Position numbers and translations under genes: made by a program. 64,000 nt of DNA. It comes from Alteromonas sp. KUL106. Lineage in GTDB: Bacteria > Pseudomonadota > Gammaproteobacteria > Enterobacterales > Alteromonadaceae. The notes beneath the pieces are model-generated. The model saw nothing but the letters and a program-made list of their open reading frames with translations. It did not search any database and was not told the DNA's origin. Location: assembly GCF_009811415.1 (NCBI RefSeq), contig NZ_BLIG01000007.1, forward strand, positions 36,043 through 100,042, read 5' to 3'. Positions 37,626 to 48,077 of the stretch are shown here, piece after piece (the stretch's first letter is position 1; each line of letters starts with the position of its first letter).

Positions 37626-38801
37626 ATGCGTTCAAAACTTCTTATATCGGTATTCTTTTGTCTTTCATCTTTGCTCATTGCGTGTCGCGCCACGCAAGCA
37701 GCTGAACCTCTAATAATAGGTGTTGATGCCGATTTGTCTGCGGTAGCGGTTGAGGGGGGCATAGCCATCACGCGAGGTGTTGAGCTAGCTATCGATGAAA
37801 TCAATGCTTCTGGCGGCATTCTAGGTCGGGAAGTCAGAATAATTGCTAAGGACCATAGAGGAAACCCTTCTCGTGGCGTATTCAACATTCAGCAATTTTC
37901 TGAGATGCCGAATTTACTTGCTGTTGTTGGAGGCGTTCATACGCCGGTGGTCCTCGCTGAAATCGATGTGATACATCGTGAGAACATACTTATGCTAGTG
38001 CCATGGGCTGCGGGTACCTCGATTGTGGATAATGGACACGAACCCAATAATGTTTTTCGCGTATCCGTTCGCGATGCCGAAGCGGCCTCTGTTCTTATTG
38101 GTCACGCAAAGCAAAAAGGACTATCCAAAGTCGCGCTCGTTCTAGAACGTACTGTATGGGGGCGTTCAAACCTTGAGTCATTGCAGCATGCAGCAAGTGC
38201 AAACGGCGTTTCAATTACCTCAGTCCATTGGATAAACTGGCAGCAAAAAGACTTTTCTGAAGACATTACTGCCATTAAAAGCGCGGATGCTGAAGGCATT
38301 ATTTTAGTCTCTAATGTGCCTGAAGGTGTGGTTGTGGTCGATGAAATGCTTAAACAGAATATTGCCTCACTACCTGTAATATCACATTGGGGTATCGCAT
38401 CAGGGCAGTTTATTTCAGCACTAGCGAACCCAACTGGCGACTACGATATTTCAGTACTTCAAACGTTTCATTTCAGCCAACAAAAAAATAGCAAAGCTAA
38501 ACAGCTTTTAGACGCTTACTATAAAAAATACGGATTAACAGACATTCATGCTATAAGCGGTGTAACTGGATTAGCTCATGCCTATGATTTGATTCATTTA
38601 ATCGCTGCGGCTGCCGATAAAGCTGGTAGTATTGAAACAGATAAGTTGCGAAGCGCTTTAGAGTCGCTAGAGAATATTCAAGGCGCAGTAAAGGATTACC
38701 ACATTCCCTTTACTGCTGACAGGCATGATGCACTGTGGTCAAAGGACTATTTTATGACTGAGTATAATAAGAAAGGCCAATTGGTAACGGTAGGCCAATA
38801 A
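37626..38801 (+). CDS. Periplasmic binding protein (type 1, branched-chain amino acid-like) linked to a sensor kinase
   Basis: 391 residues from the ATG at 37626; an upstream TTG at 37584 is possible but lies outside the signal sequence. The signal SKLLISVFFCLSSLLIAC may be processed as a lipoprotein. The mature part is a Peripla_BP_6-type receptor: ITRGVELAIDEINASGGILGREV is the LivJ-like opening and GGVHTPVVLAEIDV follows. The stop codon overlaps the ATG of the kinase gene by one base (TAATG). With no permease or ATPase nearby, it probably delivers a small-molecule signal to that kinase rather than feeding a transporter. Confidence 0.82.
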   Translation: MRSKLLISVFFCLSSLLIACRATQAAEPLIIGVDADLSAVAVEGGIAITRGVELAIDEINASGGILGREVRIIAKDHRGNPSRGVFNIQQFSEMPNLLAVVGGVHTPVVLAEIDVIHRENILMLVPWAAGTSIVDNGHEPNNVFRVSVRDAEAASVLIGHAKQKGLSKVALVLERTVWGRSNLESLQHAASANGVSITSVHWINWQQKDFSEDITAIKSADAEGIILVSNVPEGVVVVDEMLKQNIASLPVISHWGIASGQFISALANPTGDYDISVLQTFHFSQQKNSKAKQLLDAYYKKYGLTDIHAISGVTGLAHAYDLIHLIAAAADKAGSIETDKLRSALESLENIQGAVKDYHIPFTADRHDALWSKDYFMTEYNKKGQLVTVGQ

Positions 38802-41680
38802 TGCTACATGAGCCCACGAGGTTACGCTCGATTCTCCTCTCAAGCATGATCCCGCGACTGGCATTGTTAATAACGGTGCTGTCGATAACCTTATTCGGGC
38901 TCTCTTTTCACTTTGTCATCAAACAGACCGACAATCTTCAACAGCAATCTGTGGATGGTCTTGAGCAAGACATTAACTACATCGTTAATGATACGACTCG
39001 ACAGCTCGCTGACCTAGCGGCTAACGATATTATCATCAATGCTTTAGTTGACCTTGAACAGCGAGATAATTATCTCCCAATGTTCTTTCGCTCTTTAAAC
39101 TTGACGCAAGCTGAGAGCGTGGAGTTTGCTCTTTTTGATTTTGCGGGTAACCGGATCATCGACAAAAACTGGCAGGCTGCATTGCCGGAATCGCTGAGCA
39201 ACGCATGGCGACAGCAGACGTTAGGGTCGTCCAATACCTTTTCTTCGGTATCTAAATATGGCGTGCTAATTAGCGTCCCCGTTTTGCTTCAAGGCGTTGC
39301 TGAAGGTGCACTCGTGATGTACGTAGATAGCTTACAATCACTTTTGGCTCCCTATCCTCGTTTGACCAATCAGCTTGTTACCGATAAAGACAGTCATGTG
39401 TTATTTAGCAGTGAGCCAACACTCATTGCACCAGGGACACGCTTTTCTGACTTTAATGCCAGAGGTTATGCGATAAAAAAAGCGAGTTGGACAAACTTAA
39501 ATCTTTATAGCGTTAAACCCACTACCACCGCTTACAGAGAAGTCGCGTGGACCGGTATAGTTTTAGTTACCATGATTGTAGGTTTTATATTCATCGTCCT
39601 GCATATGGTAAGCAAGACCGGCGCATTGGCTGAAAGGACGCTTTCGCAGCTCTACCAAGGAATTAAAAATACCCTGAATAGTGAAGATAAAAAACCGCTC
39701 ATCGACACGAAGCAAATCGAAGCTAAGGAGCTTGCCGATATTCGTGAAGCATTCGACAAACTGATATGGGATTTAAGCGAAGTCTCTTTGTCTAACGAGC
39801 AGTTTTCTAATGTTTTAGAATCAATGGGCGACATGTTGGTTGTCGTCGATCAAAACAAAAATATTTTGCTTTCCAATAAACGATTTGACGATTTCTGCGA
39901 GAACCAGTACGGCGATAAGAAAAGTATTCTTAAATCGATCACTCAGAAACTGGCCTCGGTACAGAACAATGAGCTAAGGCATTTTTCAATGAAGGAAGGG
40001 AAAGAGCTTTATATTCAATGGACGAAAACGTCGCTTTCTGATGCCAACGGTAATATACGAGGTGATATCTATGTTGGTAGTGACGAAACGGAACAGCGCT
40101 CGCTTGAAAGTCATGTCAAAGTACTCACGCATGCTATGGATGAGGCAACCGTTTCCATTATCATCTCCGACATTAAACGCATTGGACAGCCCGTCATTTA
40201 TGTTAATAACGCCTTTGAAGCATTAACGGGCTTCACACGTGACGAGATCATCGGAAAAAATTGTCGCGTCTTGCAAACTAATGAGACTGATTCAGAAGCG
40301 CTTAATAACATTAGACACGCTATTGCTACTCGTGAACCCATAGAAACCACCCTCATTAATGCTAAGAAAGACGGTACGCCATTTTTTAACCGTTTGAACC
40401 TGACCCCGGTCAAAATAAACGGAGAAGTCACCCACTATATTGGGTTCCAGCAAGACGTGACCCAACAGCGTCAAACCGAAACCTATCTTCAAGAAGCAAG
40501 AGAAAAAGCAGAGGAATCTGCACGTCTGAAGTCGAGTTTCCTTGCAAGTATGAGTCATGAAATCCGAACTCCCATTCATGGTATTTCTGGTGTTCTTCAA
40601 TTGCTAGCAAGTTCAGAACTCAGCGAAGAACAAAAACATTATCTGTCTCTCGCCAAATTCAGTATTCAGGGCTTGCTTCATATCGTAAACGATATTCTGG
40701 ATTTTTCTAAAATTGAAGCGGGCCAGCTGCAAATCGAACAAAGCCCTTTCGACATCCTTGATTCACTCGAAAATTTGCAGCGCCAGTACGCCATAATGTG
40801 TCAAGAAAAAGGCTTAGAGCTTCATTTTCACTTCGACCTCCAAGGGTTTCACGTTGTTCGAGGCGATGATGTGCGCTTTAGACAAATCCTATCTAACTTA
40901 CTCGGCAACGCCGTCAAATTTACCGATGAGGGCTATATTGAAGTAACGACGAGTATTAAACAAAATGCAGATGATACCCTTACCCTGTTGTGTAGAGTAA
41001 AAGACACGGGTATTGGTATTGCCCAAGATAAGCAGAAAAAAATCTTTGACGTTTTTACGCAAGAGGATCTGTCTACAACGAGGAAATTTGGCGGAACTGG
41101 CCTCGGTCTTTCTATCAGCAAACAGCTTTGCGAGCTCATGGGAGGTGAGATAAAACTCGACAGTATCAAAGGACAGGGCAGCACATTTTCGTTTTCTGTG
41201 GAACTTGAGAAAGCAGATGAAGATCTACTTACGACATCTTACTCCACAGCAACCCATAAGCAGGAAAAAGGAAAGAAATACAAAGTACTTATCGTTGAAG
41301 ATAATGATATAAACCAGATTATTGTGAAGCAGCATTTGAGCCATCACACTACGCTAAGTGCTAAATCAGGACGTGAAGCGTTAGACGCCTTGCGTAAAAT
41401 GAAAGTAACCTTCGATGTCATTTTAATGGATTGCCAAATGCCTGAGATGGACGGCTTTGAGGCAACCAAGCGGATTCGAGAGGGAGAGGCTGGCGCTCGA
41501 TACGCAGATGTCCCAATAATCGCTTTAACAGCCAACGCGATGAAGGGCGATAAAGAACGGTGTGTTAGCGCCGGAATGGATGACTACTTGAGTAAACCTT
41601 TCGACGCAGAGGATCTCATTGAAAAAGTCGAATACTGGGCAACCGTCGAGAAAATTACCACGGCGACTCCATTGCTTTAA
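38801..41680 (+). CDS. LOV domain hybrid histidine kinase with periplasmic sensor region
   Basis: 959 residues. Order: membrane segment about 15-38; periplasmic region about 40-245; second membrane segment 250-270; linker; PAS about 335-440; LOV-type PAS about 445-555; HisKA with phospho-acceptor His586 in MSHEIRTP; HATPase with GVKDTGIGI-type and GGTGLGLSI boxes; receiver domain with Asp877 in LMDCQMPEMDG. The LOV hallmarks are there: GKNCRVLQ with Cys488, the two asparagines in INAKKDGTPFFN, and Gln in YIGFQQDVT. The protein may thus respond both to blue light in the cytoplasm and to the binding protein in the periplasm. No DNA-binding response regulator is adjacent, so the output partner is unknown. 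Confidence 0.88.
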   Translation: MLHEPTRLRSILLSSMIPRLALLITVLSITLFGLSFHFVIKQTDNLQQQSVDGLEQDINYIVNDTTRQLADLAANDIIINALVDLEQRDNYLPMFFRSLNLTQAESVEFALFDFAGNRIIDKNWQAALPESLSNAWRQQTLGSSNTFSSVSKYGVLISVPVLLQGVAEGALVMYVDSLQSLLAPYPRLTNQLVTDKDSHVLFSSEPTLIAPGTRFSDFNARGYAIKKASWTNLNLYSVKPTTTAYREVAWTGIVLVTMIVGFIFIVLHMVSKTGALAERTLSQLYQGIKNTLNSEDKKPLIDTKQIEAKELADIREAFDKLIWDLSEVSLSNEQFSNVLESMGDMLVVVDQNKNILLSNKRFDDFCENQYGDKKSILKSITQKLASVQNNELRHFSMKEGKELYIQWTKTSLSDANGNIRGDIYVGSDETEQRSLESHVKVLTHAMDEATVSIIISDIKRIGQPVIYVNNAFEALTGFTRDEIIGKNCRVLQTNETDSEALNNIRHAIATREPIETTLINAKKDGTPFFNRLNLTPVKINGEVTHYIGFQQDVTQQRQTETYLQEAREKAEESARLKSSFLASMSHEIRTPIHGISGVLQLLASSELSEEQKHYLSLAKFSIQGLLHIVNDILDFSKIEAGQLQIEQSPFDILDSLENLQRQYAIMCQEKGLELHFHFDLQGFHVVRGDDVRFRQILSNLLGNAVKFTDEGYIEVTTSIKQNADDTLTLLCRVKDTGIGIAQDKQKKIFDVFTQEDLSTTRKFGGTGLGLSISKQLCELMGGEIKLDSIKGQGSTFSFSVELEKADEDLLTTSYSTATHKQEKGKKYKVLIVEDNDINQIIVKQHLSHHTTLSAKSGREALDALRKMKVTFDVILMDCQMPEMDGFEATKRIREGEAGARYADVPIIALTANAMKGDKERCVSAGMDDYLSKPFDAEDLIEKVEYWATVEKITTATPLL

Positions 41681-41775
41681 TTCAGTGTCTACGAACAACT
41701 AAACGCAGACTCACTTTGCGTTGGCTTTGCGTGCACAAGCATTAGCGTAAGCATAATAGCTTAAGGCGCTAACAG

Positions 41776-42726
41776 CTAAGATCGATTTGCCCATTTCCAA
41801 TGGCGTATTTTAACGCCGTAAGAAAGTCTGACCGATTGAATAAAAAGACATAGGCAGACGAGCACCATACCTATCCACCCCACCGGGTTTAATACTTCGC
41901 CAATTAAGAAGATAGCAAATAACGTTGCAACCAGCGGCTCAATGAGCGTAATCAGAGTTGCTTTGCTAGCTTCAGTGCTGCGAAGGCCATAGCCAAACAA
42001 CAAATAGCCAAGAAACATAGGCACTGTAGCCATGTAGAGTGAGACGCTAGTGTGAATAGTGTTTGAAAACAAGTTATGGCCGGTAAACCAAAGGGATGGC
42101 AGTAAGACGACTGCTGCACAACCAAAGAGTCCGGCCATGGCGGATTTTGAATTTGCCCCAGCGTTTATGTGTTGTTTCGCAGCCCAAGAATATCCCGCGT
42201 AGGTTAACCCTGCTACTAGGCCTAATATAACACCGAGCACTTGCTGATTTTGAGACGTCGCTAATGCAAGGGTGTCCTGTGACTTACCGACGGCCAAAAG
42301 TCCGATGCCCATCGCGCCGAAAATAAAGCTTATAAACCACTTTAGCGACACTGCCCTTTTACCGATAAAGTATTCCAACAGTGCGGCAAACAAAGGCGCA
42401 CTAGCAATAGACACCACCGTACCAATGGCTACGCCTGACAATCGCATAGAACTATAGAAGCTCAGTGGATAGATGGCTACACACGCACTACCAAACAGAA
42501 AGATCAGCGGTTGAGAAAAAAGAACTCGTGCATCGTTTATAAGTGAGGTTCTGGCGCTAAGACAAAGCAATACGCCACCTATACCCATTGCAAATGCACC
42601 AATGGCTAGGGGACTGATTTCGGGTGCAAACTGAGCAGCAGTGCCGGTGGTTCCCCACAAAAAACTGGCGATAACAATGGCAAAACTACCTTTCACAGCA
42701 TTCGTTGTCTTCACTGTTTTATCCAC
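41776..42726 (-). CDS. EamA/DMT family exporter
   Basis: 316 residues with ten hydrophobic segments in two EamA repeats: the first opens GSFAIVIASFLWGTTGTAAQF and the second GVILGLVAGLTYAGYSWAAK. This is the drug/metabolite transporter layout, usually exporters of amino acids or other small metabolites. The ending LIEPLVATLFAIFLIGEVLNPVGWIG is typical. Monocistronic; ATG at 42726 with AGGAAAA upstream. Substrate unknown. Confidence 0.87.
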   Translation of the reverse strand: MDKTVKTTNAVKGSFAIVIASFLWGTTGTAAQFAPEISPLAIGAFAMGIGGVLLCLSARTSLINDARVLFSQPLIFLFGSACVAIYPLSFYSSMRLSGVAIGTVVSIASAPLFAALLEYFIGKRAVSLKWFISFIFGAMGIGLLAVGKSQDTLALATSQNQQVLGVILGLVAGLTYAGYSWAAKQHINAGANSKSAMAGLFGCAAVVLLPSLWFTGHNLFSNTIHTSVSLYMATVPMFLGYLLFGYGLRSTEASKATLITLIEPLVATLFAIFLIGEVLNPVGWIGMVLVCLCLFIQSVRLSYGVKIRHWKWANRS

Positions 42727-43387
42727 TGCGTTTTCCTTTTGTATGTTAAAACTTCCCGCAAAGCATCGGTTTGATAGAATGTCTACCTTAAGCCTCTATC
42801 TAAGCGATATTTTCACGCAAAGTAGTTGCGTTTACACAGAAATCATACTGAGATTTTTGATTTTGTATTTAACCTGTTAGACGTTTTTTTTGACCTTTTG
42901 GACGCACACTTTAAACACAATCAAAATTAACACACGGCAAAAAAGCGATACCCACCTCAGCCTCTAGTACCCTCGCTGAAACACATTTATTTCAACACAC
43001 TGAAATTAAAAATATTTTTAAAAATTGAGTCCTTACCTGATAGCAAAAAAGAACCAACCTGGATGGCGTTATGTTGAATAGAAAAATATACCGTTTGGAC
43101 GCAGTACGATTTGCTTTTCGATAATAGGGTTGCCAGCGACAACGCAATGGCACAGAACTGAGGGCAAACAGATGATAACGTTGAACAGATCACTGTAACG
43201 GCGCCGCACCGCATAGAATCCATTGGAGACATGTCTATTTCAATCAACGCACAACGTTCCGCTATCTCTTTTAGTAACGGACTGATAAATCATCCCTGCC
43301 TGAGGGAATATGCTTTAAGGTTGAGGTTTCACCCATAGCTACTTATAGCTACTTTAAGAAGCGCTTGATAAGCGCAAACAAGGAAAA
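42727..43387. other. 661-bp region without a recognisable gene
   Basis: The longest empty gap in the centre of the window. It is AT-rich with small hairpins and a short duplication TAGCTACTTATAGCTACTTT (43336-43355). An 86-codon minus-strand frame at 42987-43247 and a 33-codon plus frame beginning near 43233 show no family resemblance. An unannotated small RNA is possible but I cannot support one. Confidence 0.4.
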
Positions 43388-43740
<353 letters not shown>

Positions 43741-43745
43741 GGCGC

Positions 43746-43774
43746 ATTCTACATGAACTGCCTAGCAATAGCAC
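43746..43774 (-). promoter_or_regulatory. Probable rnpB promoter
   Basis: On the minus strand, a -35-like GTGCTA (43769-43774) and a -10 TAGAAT (43746-43751) are 17 bases apart, followed by the GC-rich discriminator GCGCC and the RNA 5' end near 43740. The GC discriminator fits stringent control, known for rnpB. The promoter begins eight bases upstream of... the antiporter stop codon side, so it lies in the short gap between the two genes. Confidence 0.65.
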
Positions 43775-43781
43775 CCTATTC

Positions 43782-45239
43782 CTACTCACTATAAAAGCAC
43801 TGCTCTACCGCATTTTTGTCGAGCATCTGGGTGATGATGAAGATTTGGTCCCTCACTTCAAGCTTTGTACTGCCTTTGGGGATAAGTGTTTGCTCCCCCC
43901 TCGCAATCATCGCCACCACCGTATTTTCTGGTAAACCTAGCTCGCTAATAGTCTTGTTAAGAGCGGGTGAGTGCTTAGATACCTCAATTTCTATGAGTTC
44001 ACGTTTGCTTTTTGCCACCTTTACAATTTCAAGCGTATTGGATGCTTTAACTTCATCTTCTAGCACCAAACCTAATTTGCGGGCGGCATAGGGCAGCGTT
44101 GAACCTTGCAATAACGCAGAAATTAAGACGATGAAGAACACCACGTTAAAAATAAGCTCGGCATACGGCATCCCAAATATTAGAGGGAATATAGCCATTA
44201 TAATGGGGACAGAGCCACGCAAGCCTACCCATGAAATAAGCAAAGACGCTTTAAAAGAAAACTTTGAAAGGAGCAAAATAGGCATTACCACCAGCGGGCG
44301 TGCGATAAAAATAAGCACAAACGCAATTAAAAGCCCTTCTTTCCAGCTTACAAATAGCTCAGTAGGCGTTACCAGTAAACCCAGAATTACAAACATGGCG
44401 ATTTGCCCCAGCCATGCCAAACCGTCTAGGAACACAAACGTATTACGCTGATACGCGAAACGGCTGTTTCCAACTATAACGCCCGTAATAAACGTGGCCA
44501 AAAACCCGCTGCCATTTAAATTCGCTGCAAGACCAAAAGACAATACGCCAAACAACATCACAAAAACGGGATAAAGACCAATTGCCATCAAGGAAACACG
44601 CCTGAATAACCAAACCGCTATCCCACCTATGGTAACGCCCACTGCCGTTCCCACTCCCATTTGACTGGCGAACAGAGATAGCAAATCTACAGGTCTGGTA
44701 CTGCTGTCTTGAATAAGTGTGATAAGCCCTATGGTCAGAAATATAGCCATGGGATCGTTCGATGCACTTTCCAGCTCCAGGGTAGATTTGATTTTTGAGG
44801 GAATACGTATGCCTGCGTTACGCAGTACAGAAAATACCGCAGCGGCGTCCGTTGACCCCACAATCGCGCCAAGCAATAAGCCTTTATAGAGCGGTAAATC
44901 GAGAATAACCATAGCCGCGACACCAGTAAGCACTGCCGTGCCCACTACGCCAATGGTCGCGAGCAAAGCAGCCGGCTTCCACGCTTGCAGTATGGACTTT
45001 TTAGACGTTTGTAAGCCGCCGTCGAATAGAATAAGAATTAAGGCAAACGTGCCAATGGCGTGCGCAGCGTCGGCATTGTCAAAGAAAATTCGGCCAATAC
45101 CGTCTTCGCCAGCCAACATACCCACACCAAGGAATAAAACCAACACAGGTACGCCAAAGCGCGGAGACAATTTGCTGGCCAGCACACCTAGAATGGCCAG
45201 CACTGCACTGAGTAAAATAATGTGATCAACCGCAAACAT
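43782..45239 (-). CDS. nhaP2: Potassium/proton antiporter, NhaP2 (CvrA) type
   Basis: 485 residues. Twelve to thirteen membrane segments of the CPA1 family, with LILFDGGLQTSKKS and LGAIVGSTDAAAVFSVL as family motifs, then a cytoplasmic TrkA-C (RCK_C) domain at about 405-485. E. coli NhaP2 has 578 residues and a further C-terminal domain that is absent here. Several in-frame starts exist (45269, 45242, 45239); AGGAG at 45246-45250 gives the best spacing to the ATG at 45239. Exports K+ in exchange for protons at the inner membrane. Downstream lies rnpB, same strand. Confidence 0.85.
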   Translation of the reverse strand: MFAVDHIILLSAVLAILGVLASKLSPRFGVPVLVLFLGVGMLAGEDGIGRIFFDNADAAHAIGTFALILILFDGGLQTSKKSILQAWKPAALLATIGVVGTAVLTGVAAMVILDLPLYKGLLLGAIVGSTDAAAVFSVLRNAGIRIPSKIKSTLELESASNDPMAIFLTIGLITLIQDSSTRPVDLLSLFASQMGVGTAVGVTIGGIAVWLFRRVSLMAIGLYPVFVMLFGVLSFGLAANLNGSGFLATFITGVIVGNSRFAYQRNTFVFLDGLAWLGQIAMFVILGLLVTPTELFVSWKEGLLIAFVLIFIARPLVVMPILLLSKFSFKASLLISWVGLRGSVPIIMAIFPLIFGMPYAELIFNVVFFIVLISALLQGSTLPYAARKLGLVLEDEVKASNTLEIVKVAKSKRELIEIEVSKHSPALNKTISELGLPENTVVAMIARGEQTLIPKGSTKLEVRDQIFIITQMLDKNAVEQCFYSE

Positions 45240-45397
45240 CATACGCTCCTTATTACCCATGATGCGCACTCGTCAAGGGCGCACATGCGCGCCCACATCA
45301 GGGGGTCCTGTTAATACTGCTACCCTACCGCGCTTTTTGACGAATGTATTGAGATACACATGCGCTGTAGCACATTAAAAATCAAGGACTCGGCCGC

Positions 45398-47995
45398 CTA
45401 GGGAATGTGCGACAACGAGGCCTTGATCTCTTCTGCCGTAGGTTTCAACTGCGCTTTACCCTGCCTTTCTCGTCTTTTGCCTAATAAATACAGCAAGGTA
45501 GAGGTGATGAACAAGGTTGATGACGTGCCAATTACGACAGCAAAGACCATGGGAACAGCAAAGCTCTTTACTGCATCGCCACCGAAAATAGCCATGGGCA
45601 ACAGCGCTAGCAGTGTGGTCACGGAAGTAAAGACCGTGCGGCTTAACGTACTGTTAACGGCTTCATTAATGGTATCCGCTAATGGCTTATTTGGATCTAA
45701 TCGCAATAGTTCGCGGATGCGATCAAGCACCACCACCTTGTCGTTTATAGAGTAACCAATCAATGCTAACAATGCCGCCACAGCCGTTAGATTAAACTCG
45801 ATGCCCGTTAGCGCGAAAAAGCCTATGGTTTTGGTTAAGTCGAGCAGCACAGTGAGAAGCGCAGCCGTTGCAAAGTGCGCTTCAAAGCGCGCCCATAGGT
45901 AAACCAGCATGCCTCCACCCGCTATCAGTAGCGCCAAAATCGATAACTCAGCGAACCCGCCGCTGACTTTAGGCCCAACCATATCAACTTTATCAAAGCT
46001 TACATTACTGTCTGCCAACGAAATCGCACGTTTTAGCGCATCAGTGTGCGTTAGATTTGTGCTGTTATCACTACGACTTATATGGCTTTCCTTTGCAGTA
46101 TCTACGGTTTTTTCAAGCACGGGCGCACGTAATAAATAGTGGTGCTCACTGCCGTATTCCTGAATTGCAATGTGATCAAAACCACTGCTTTGAATGGCAT
46201 CCCGCAGTTCATCAGTAGAAAGGCTTGGCGCGGTCAGTTCAATCATAGTGCCGCCGGTAAAGTCGACGCCATAGTGCAACCCGGGTTTGGCAAACAAGCC
46301 CATTGAAAGCACCGTAAGCACCACCGAGATAGTGAGGGCAATATTCCGCTTGGCCAGAAAGTTAATGCCGCTAAGGGTATCACTTAAACGTAGAAGTGGT
46401 GAGGTGAAACGTAAAGGCAAGCGCTGCTTCGTGCGATCTCGCATATGCTTAGACTTGACGACGTTCATCATCAACATCTTAGTGAGCGCCACCGCAGTAA
46501 AAACCGAAGACACAAGGCCAAGGGCAATAGTGATGGCAAACCCTTTAATGGGTCCGCTTCCGAACATAAACAACAAACTGACCGCTATCAGCGTGGTGAA
46601 ATTTGAATCGACAATAGTTGCGAACGCTTTATTGAAGCCCACTTCTATTGCACTGGCCGCCGGACGCCCTTTTTTGCTTTCTTCGCGAATACGTTCATTA
46701 ATCAAAATGTTTGCGTCTACCGCCATGCCCATGGTCAAAATCAAGCCAGCAATGCCCGGTAACGTCAGTGTGGCGCCAAACAGGGTTAATGCGCCAAATA
46801 CCAGCGCCATGTTGATACACAAAGCAAAACTTGCGATAGCGCCCCACCTACCGTATATCGCCACCATAAATGCCAATACCAGTAACGCACCTGCAACGCC
46901 ACTTTTCACACCAGTTTGAATTGCATCGCTGCCTAAATCAGGCCCCACCGTACGCTCTTCTATAATGGTAAGTGGCACAGGTAGTGCACCGGTTCGAAGC
47001 ATAAGTGCGGTATTACCCGCCTCGGGCAGCGTAAAGTTACCGGTTATTTCACCGCGACCTCCTGGGATAACGCTATTAATAACGGGGGCTGTCACCACGT
47101 TGTCGTCAAGGACGATAGCAAGCACACGGCCGATATTGTCACGTGTCATAGTGGCAAACTGCTTGGCACCTGCACTGTCTAACCGAAACGTCACTACTGG
47201 CTGGCCATTTTCACTGCTTAAGACACCTGCCGCGTCAGTAATGTGCTCACCTTCTAGCGCCACTTTTTGCTCTAAGCGATAGGTATTCCCCGCCGCATCT
47301 TGCTTATTCATTACCTGCTCAGACTGGCTGTTCGCGGCCCAGTGAAAGGTCATCTGTGCGGTAGTGCCCAGTAATTTTTTAACTTGGGTGGGGTCAGACA
47401 TGCCCGGCATCTGCACTAAAATGGCATCTTTACCCTGTAAGGTCACGCTGGGCTCAGTAAGACCGGTTTCGTTCAAACGCTTTCGCACTACTTCTACACT
47501 ACGGCTTAACGTGTCTTTTACTAATTGCTCGGTATACAGGGTGTTAAGGGTAAGAGTGACGGTGTTCTGCTTTATCGAGACATTAAGTGCGCTTGACCCG
47601 TTTGGCTGAGCAGACACTTGATACGCTATATCTTTTACGGTTCTTGCATCATCCGCACTATGCAAAGCAAAAACAACGCGACCACGACTCTCACTTCCAG
47701 TCTTATGGGAAAGTGAATGAGACGTTTTTGTATAGCGTATGTTTTGATTGCGCAACTCGCTAAACAAATCACTTGAGAAACTGTTGAGTTGCTTTTCAAA
47801 CAAGGCATTGGTGTCTGCAGCTAGAAGCAGATGTGACCCTCCTTGTAAATCTAAGCCTAAAGATAGCGTGGAAGTGGTGTACCACGCGGGTAATTGCTGT
47901 TTTATAGATTGTGGCAGTAAGTTGGGCGCAGCGCTCAGTAAACCGAGCATAACGATGAGCACATACACAAAGCCACGAAATGAAAATCGTGCCAT
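45398..47995 (-). CDS. Fused SecDF-type RND membrane protein
   Basis: 865 residues from the ATG at 47995, which has CAGGA eight bases upstream; the frame is open to 48013. SecD half: membrane segment near 12-30, LGLDLQGGSHLLL, a periplasmic P1-type region, and GMAVDANILINERIREESKKG. SecF half from about residue 560: GVDFTGGTMIELTAP and IGYSINDKVVVLDRIREL. SecD and SecF use proton flow to help exported proteins leave the SecYEG channel. Gammaproteobacteria normally encode separate secD and secF beside yajC; no yajC or tgt is here, so this is probably an additional fused paralogue. A small membrane protein gene lies 82 bases upstream. Confidence 0.88.
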   Translation of the reverse strand: MARFSFRGFVYVLIVMLGLLSAAPNLLPQSIKQQLPAWYTTSTLSLGLDLQGGSHLLLAADTNALFEKQLNSFSSDLFSELRNQNIRYTKTSHSLSHKTGSESRGRVVFALHSADDARTVKDIAYQVSAQPNGSSALNVSIKQNTVTLTLNTLYTEQLVKDTLSRSVEVVRKRLNETGLTEPSVTLQGKDAILVQMPGMSDPTQVKKLLGTTAQMTFHWAANSQSEQVMNKQDAAGNTYRLEQKVALEGEHITDAAGVLSSENGQPVVTFRLDSAGAKQFATMTRDNIGRVLAIVLDDNVVTAPVINSVIPGGRGEITGNFTLPEAGNTALMLRTGALPVPLTIIEERTVGPDLGSDAIQTGVKSGVAGALLVLAFMVAIYGRWGAIASFALCINMALVFGALTLFGATLTLPGIAGLILTMGMAVDANILINERIREESKKGRPAASAIEVGFNKAFATIVDSNFTTLIAVSLLFMFGSGPIKGFAITIALGLVSSVFTAVALTKMLMMNVVKSKHMRDRTKQRLPLRFTSPLLRLSDTLSGINFLAKRNIALTISVVLTVLSMGLFAKPGLHYGVDFTGGTMIELTAPSLSTDELRDAIQSSGFDHIAIQEYGSEHHYLLRAPVLEKTVDTAKESHISRSDNSTNLTHTDALKRAISLADSNVSFDKVDMVGPKVSGGFAELSILALLIAGGGMLVYLWARFEAHFATAALLTVLLDLTKTIGFFALTGIEFNLTAVAALLALIGYSINDKVVVLDRIRELLRLDPNKPLADTINEAVNSTLSRTVFTSVTTLLALLPMAIFGGDAVKSFAVPMVFAVVIGTSSTLFITSTLLYLLGKRRERQGKAQLKPTAEEIKASLSHIP

Positions 47996-48077
47996 TTTAA
48001 AATCCTGAATCATTAATTTTTAAACGCCCTAATGTGCTACAACACAAACGTGCTGGCGCATTAAGGAAAGAAGAGAA

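Noticed and set aside
42987..43247. 86-codon minus-strand open frame upstream of rnpB 3' end
   Set aside because: No recognisable family and low-quality composition; not supported by context.
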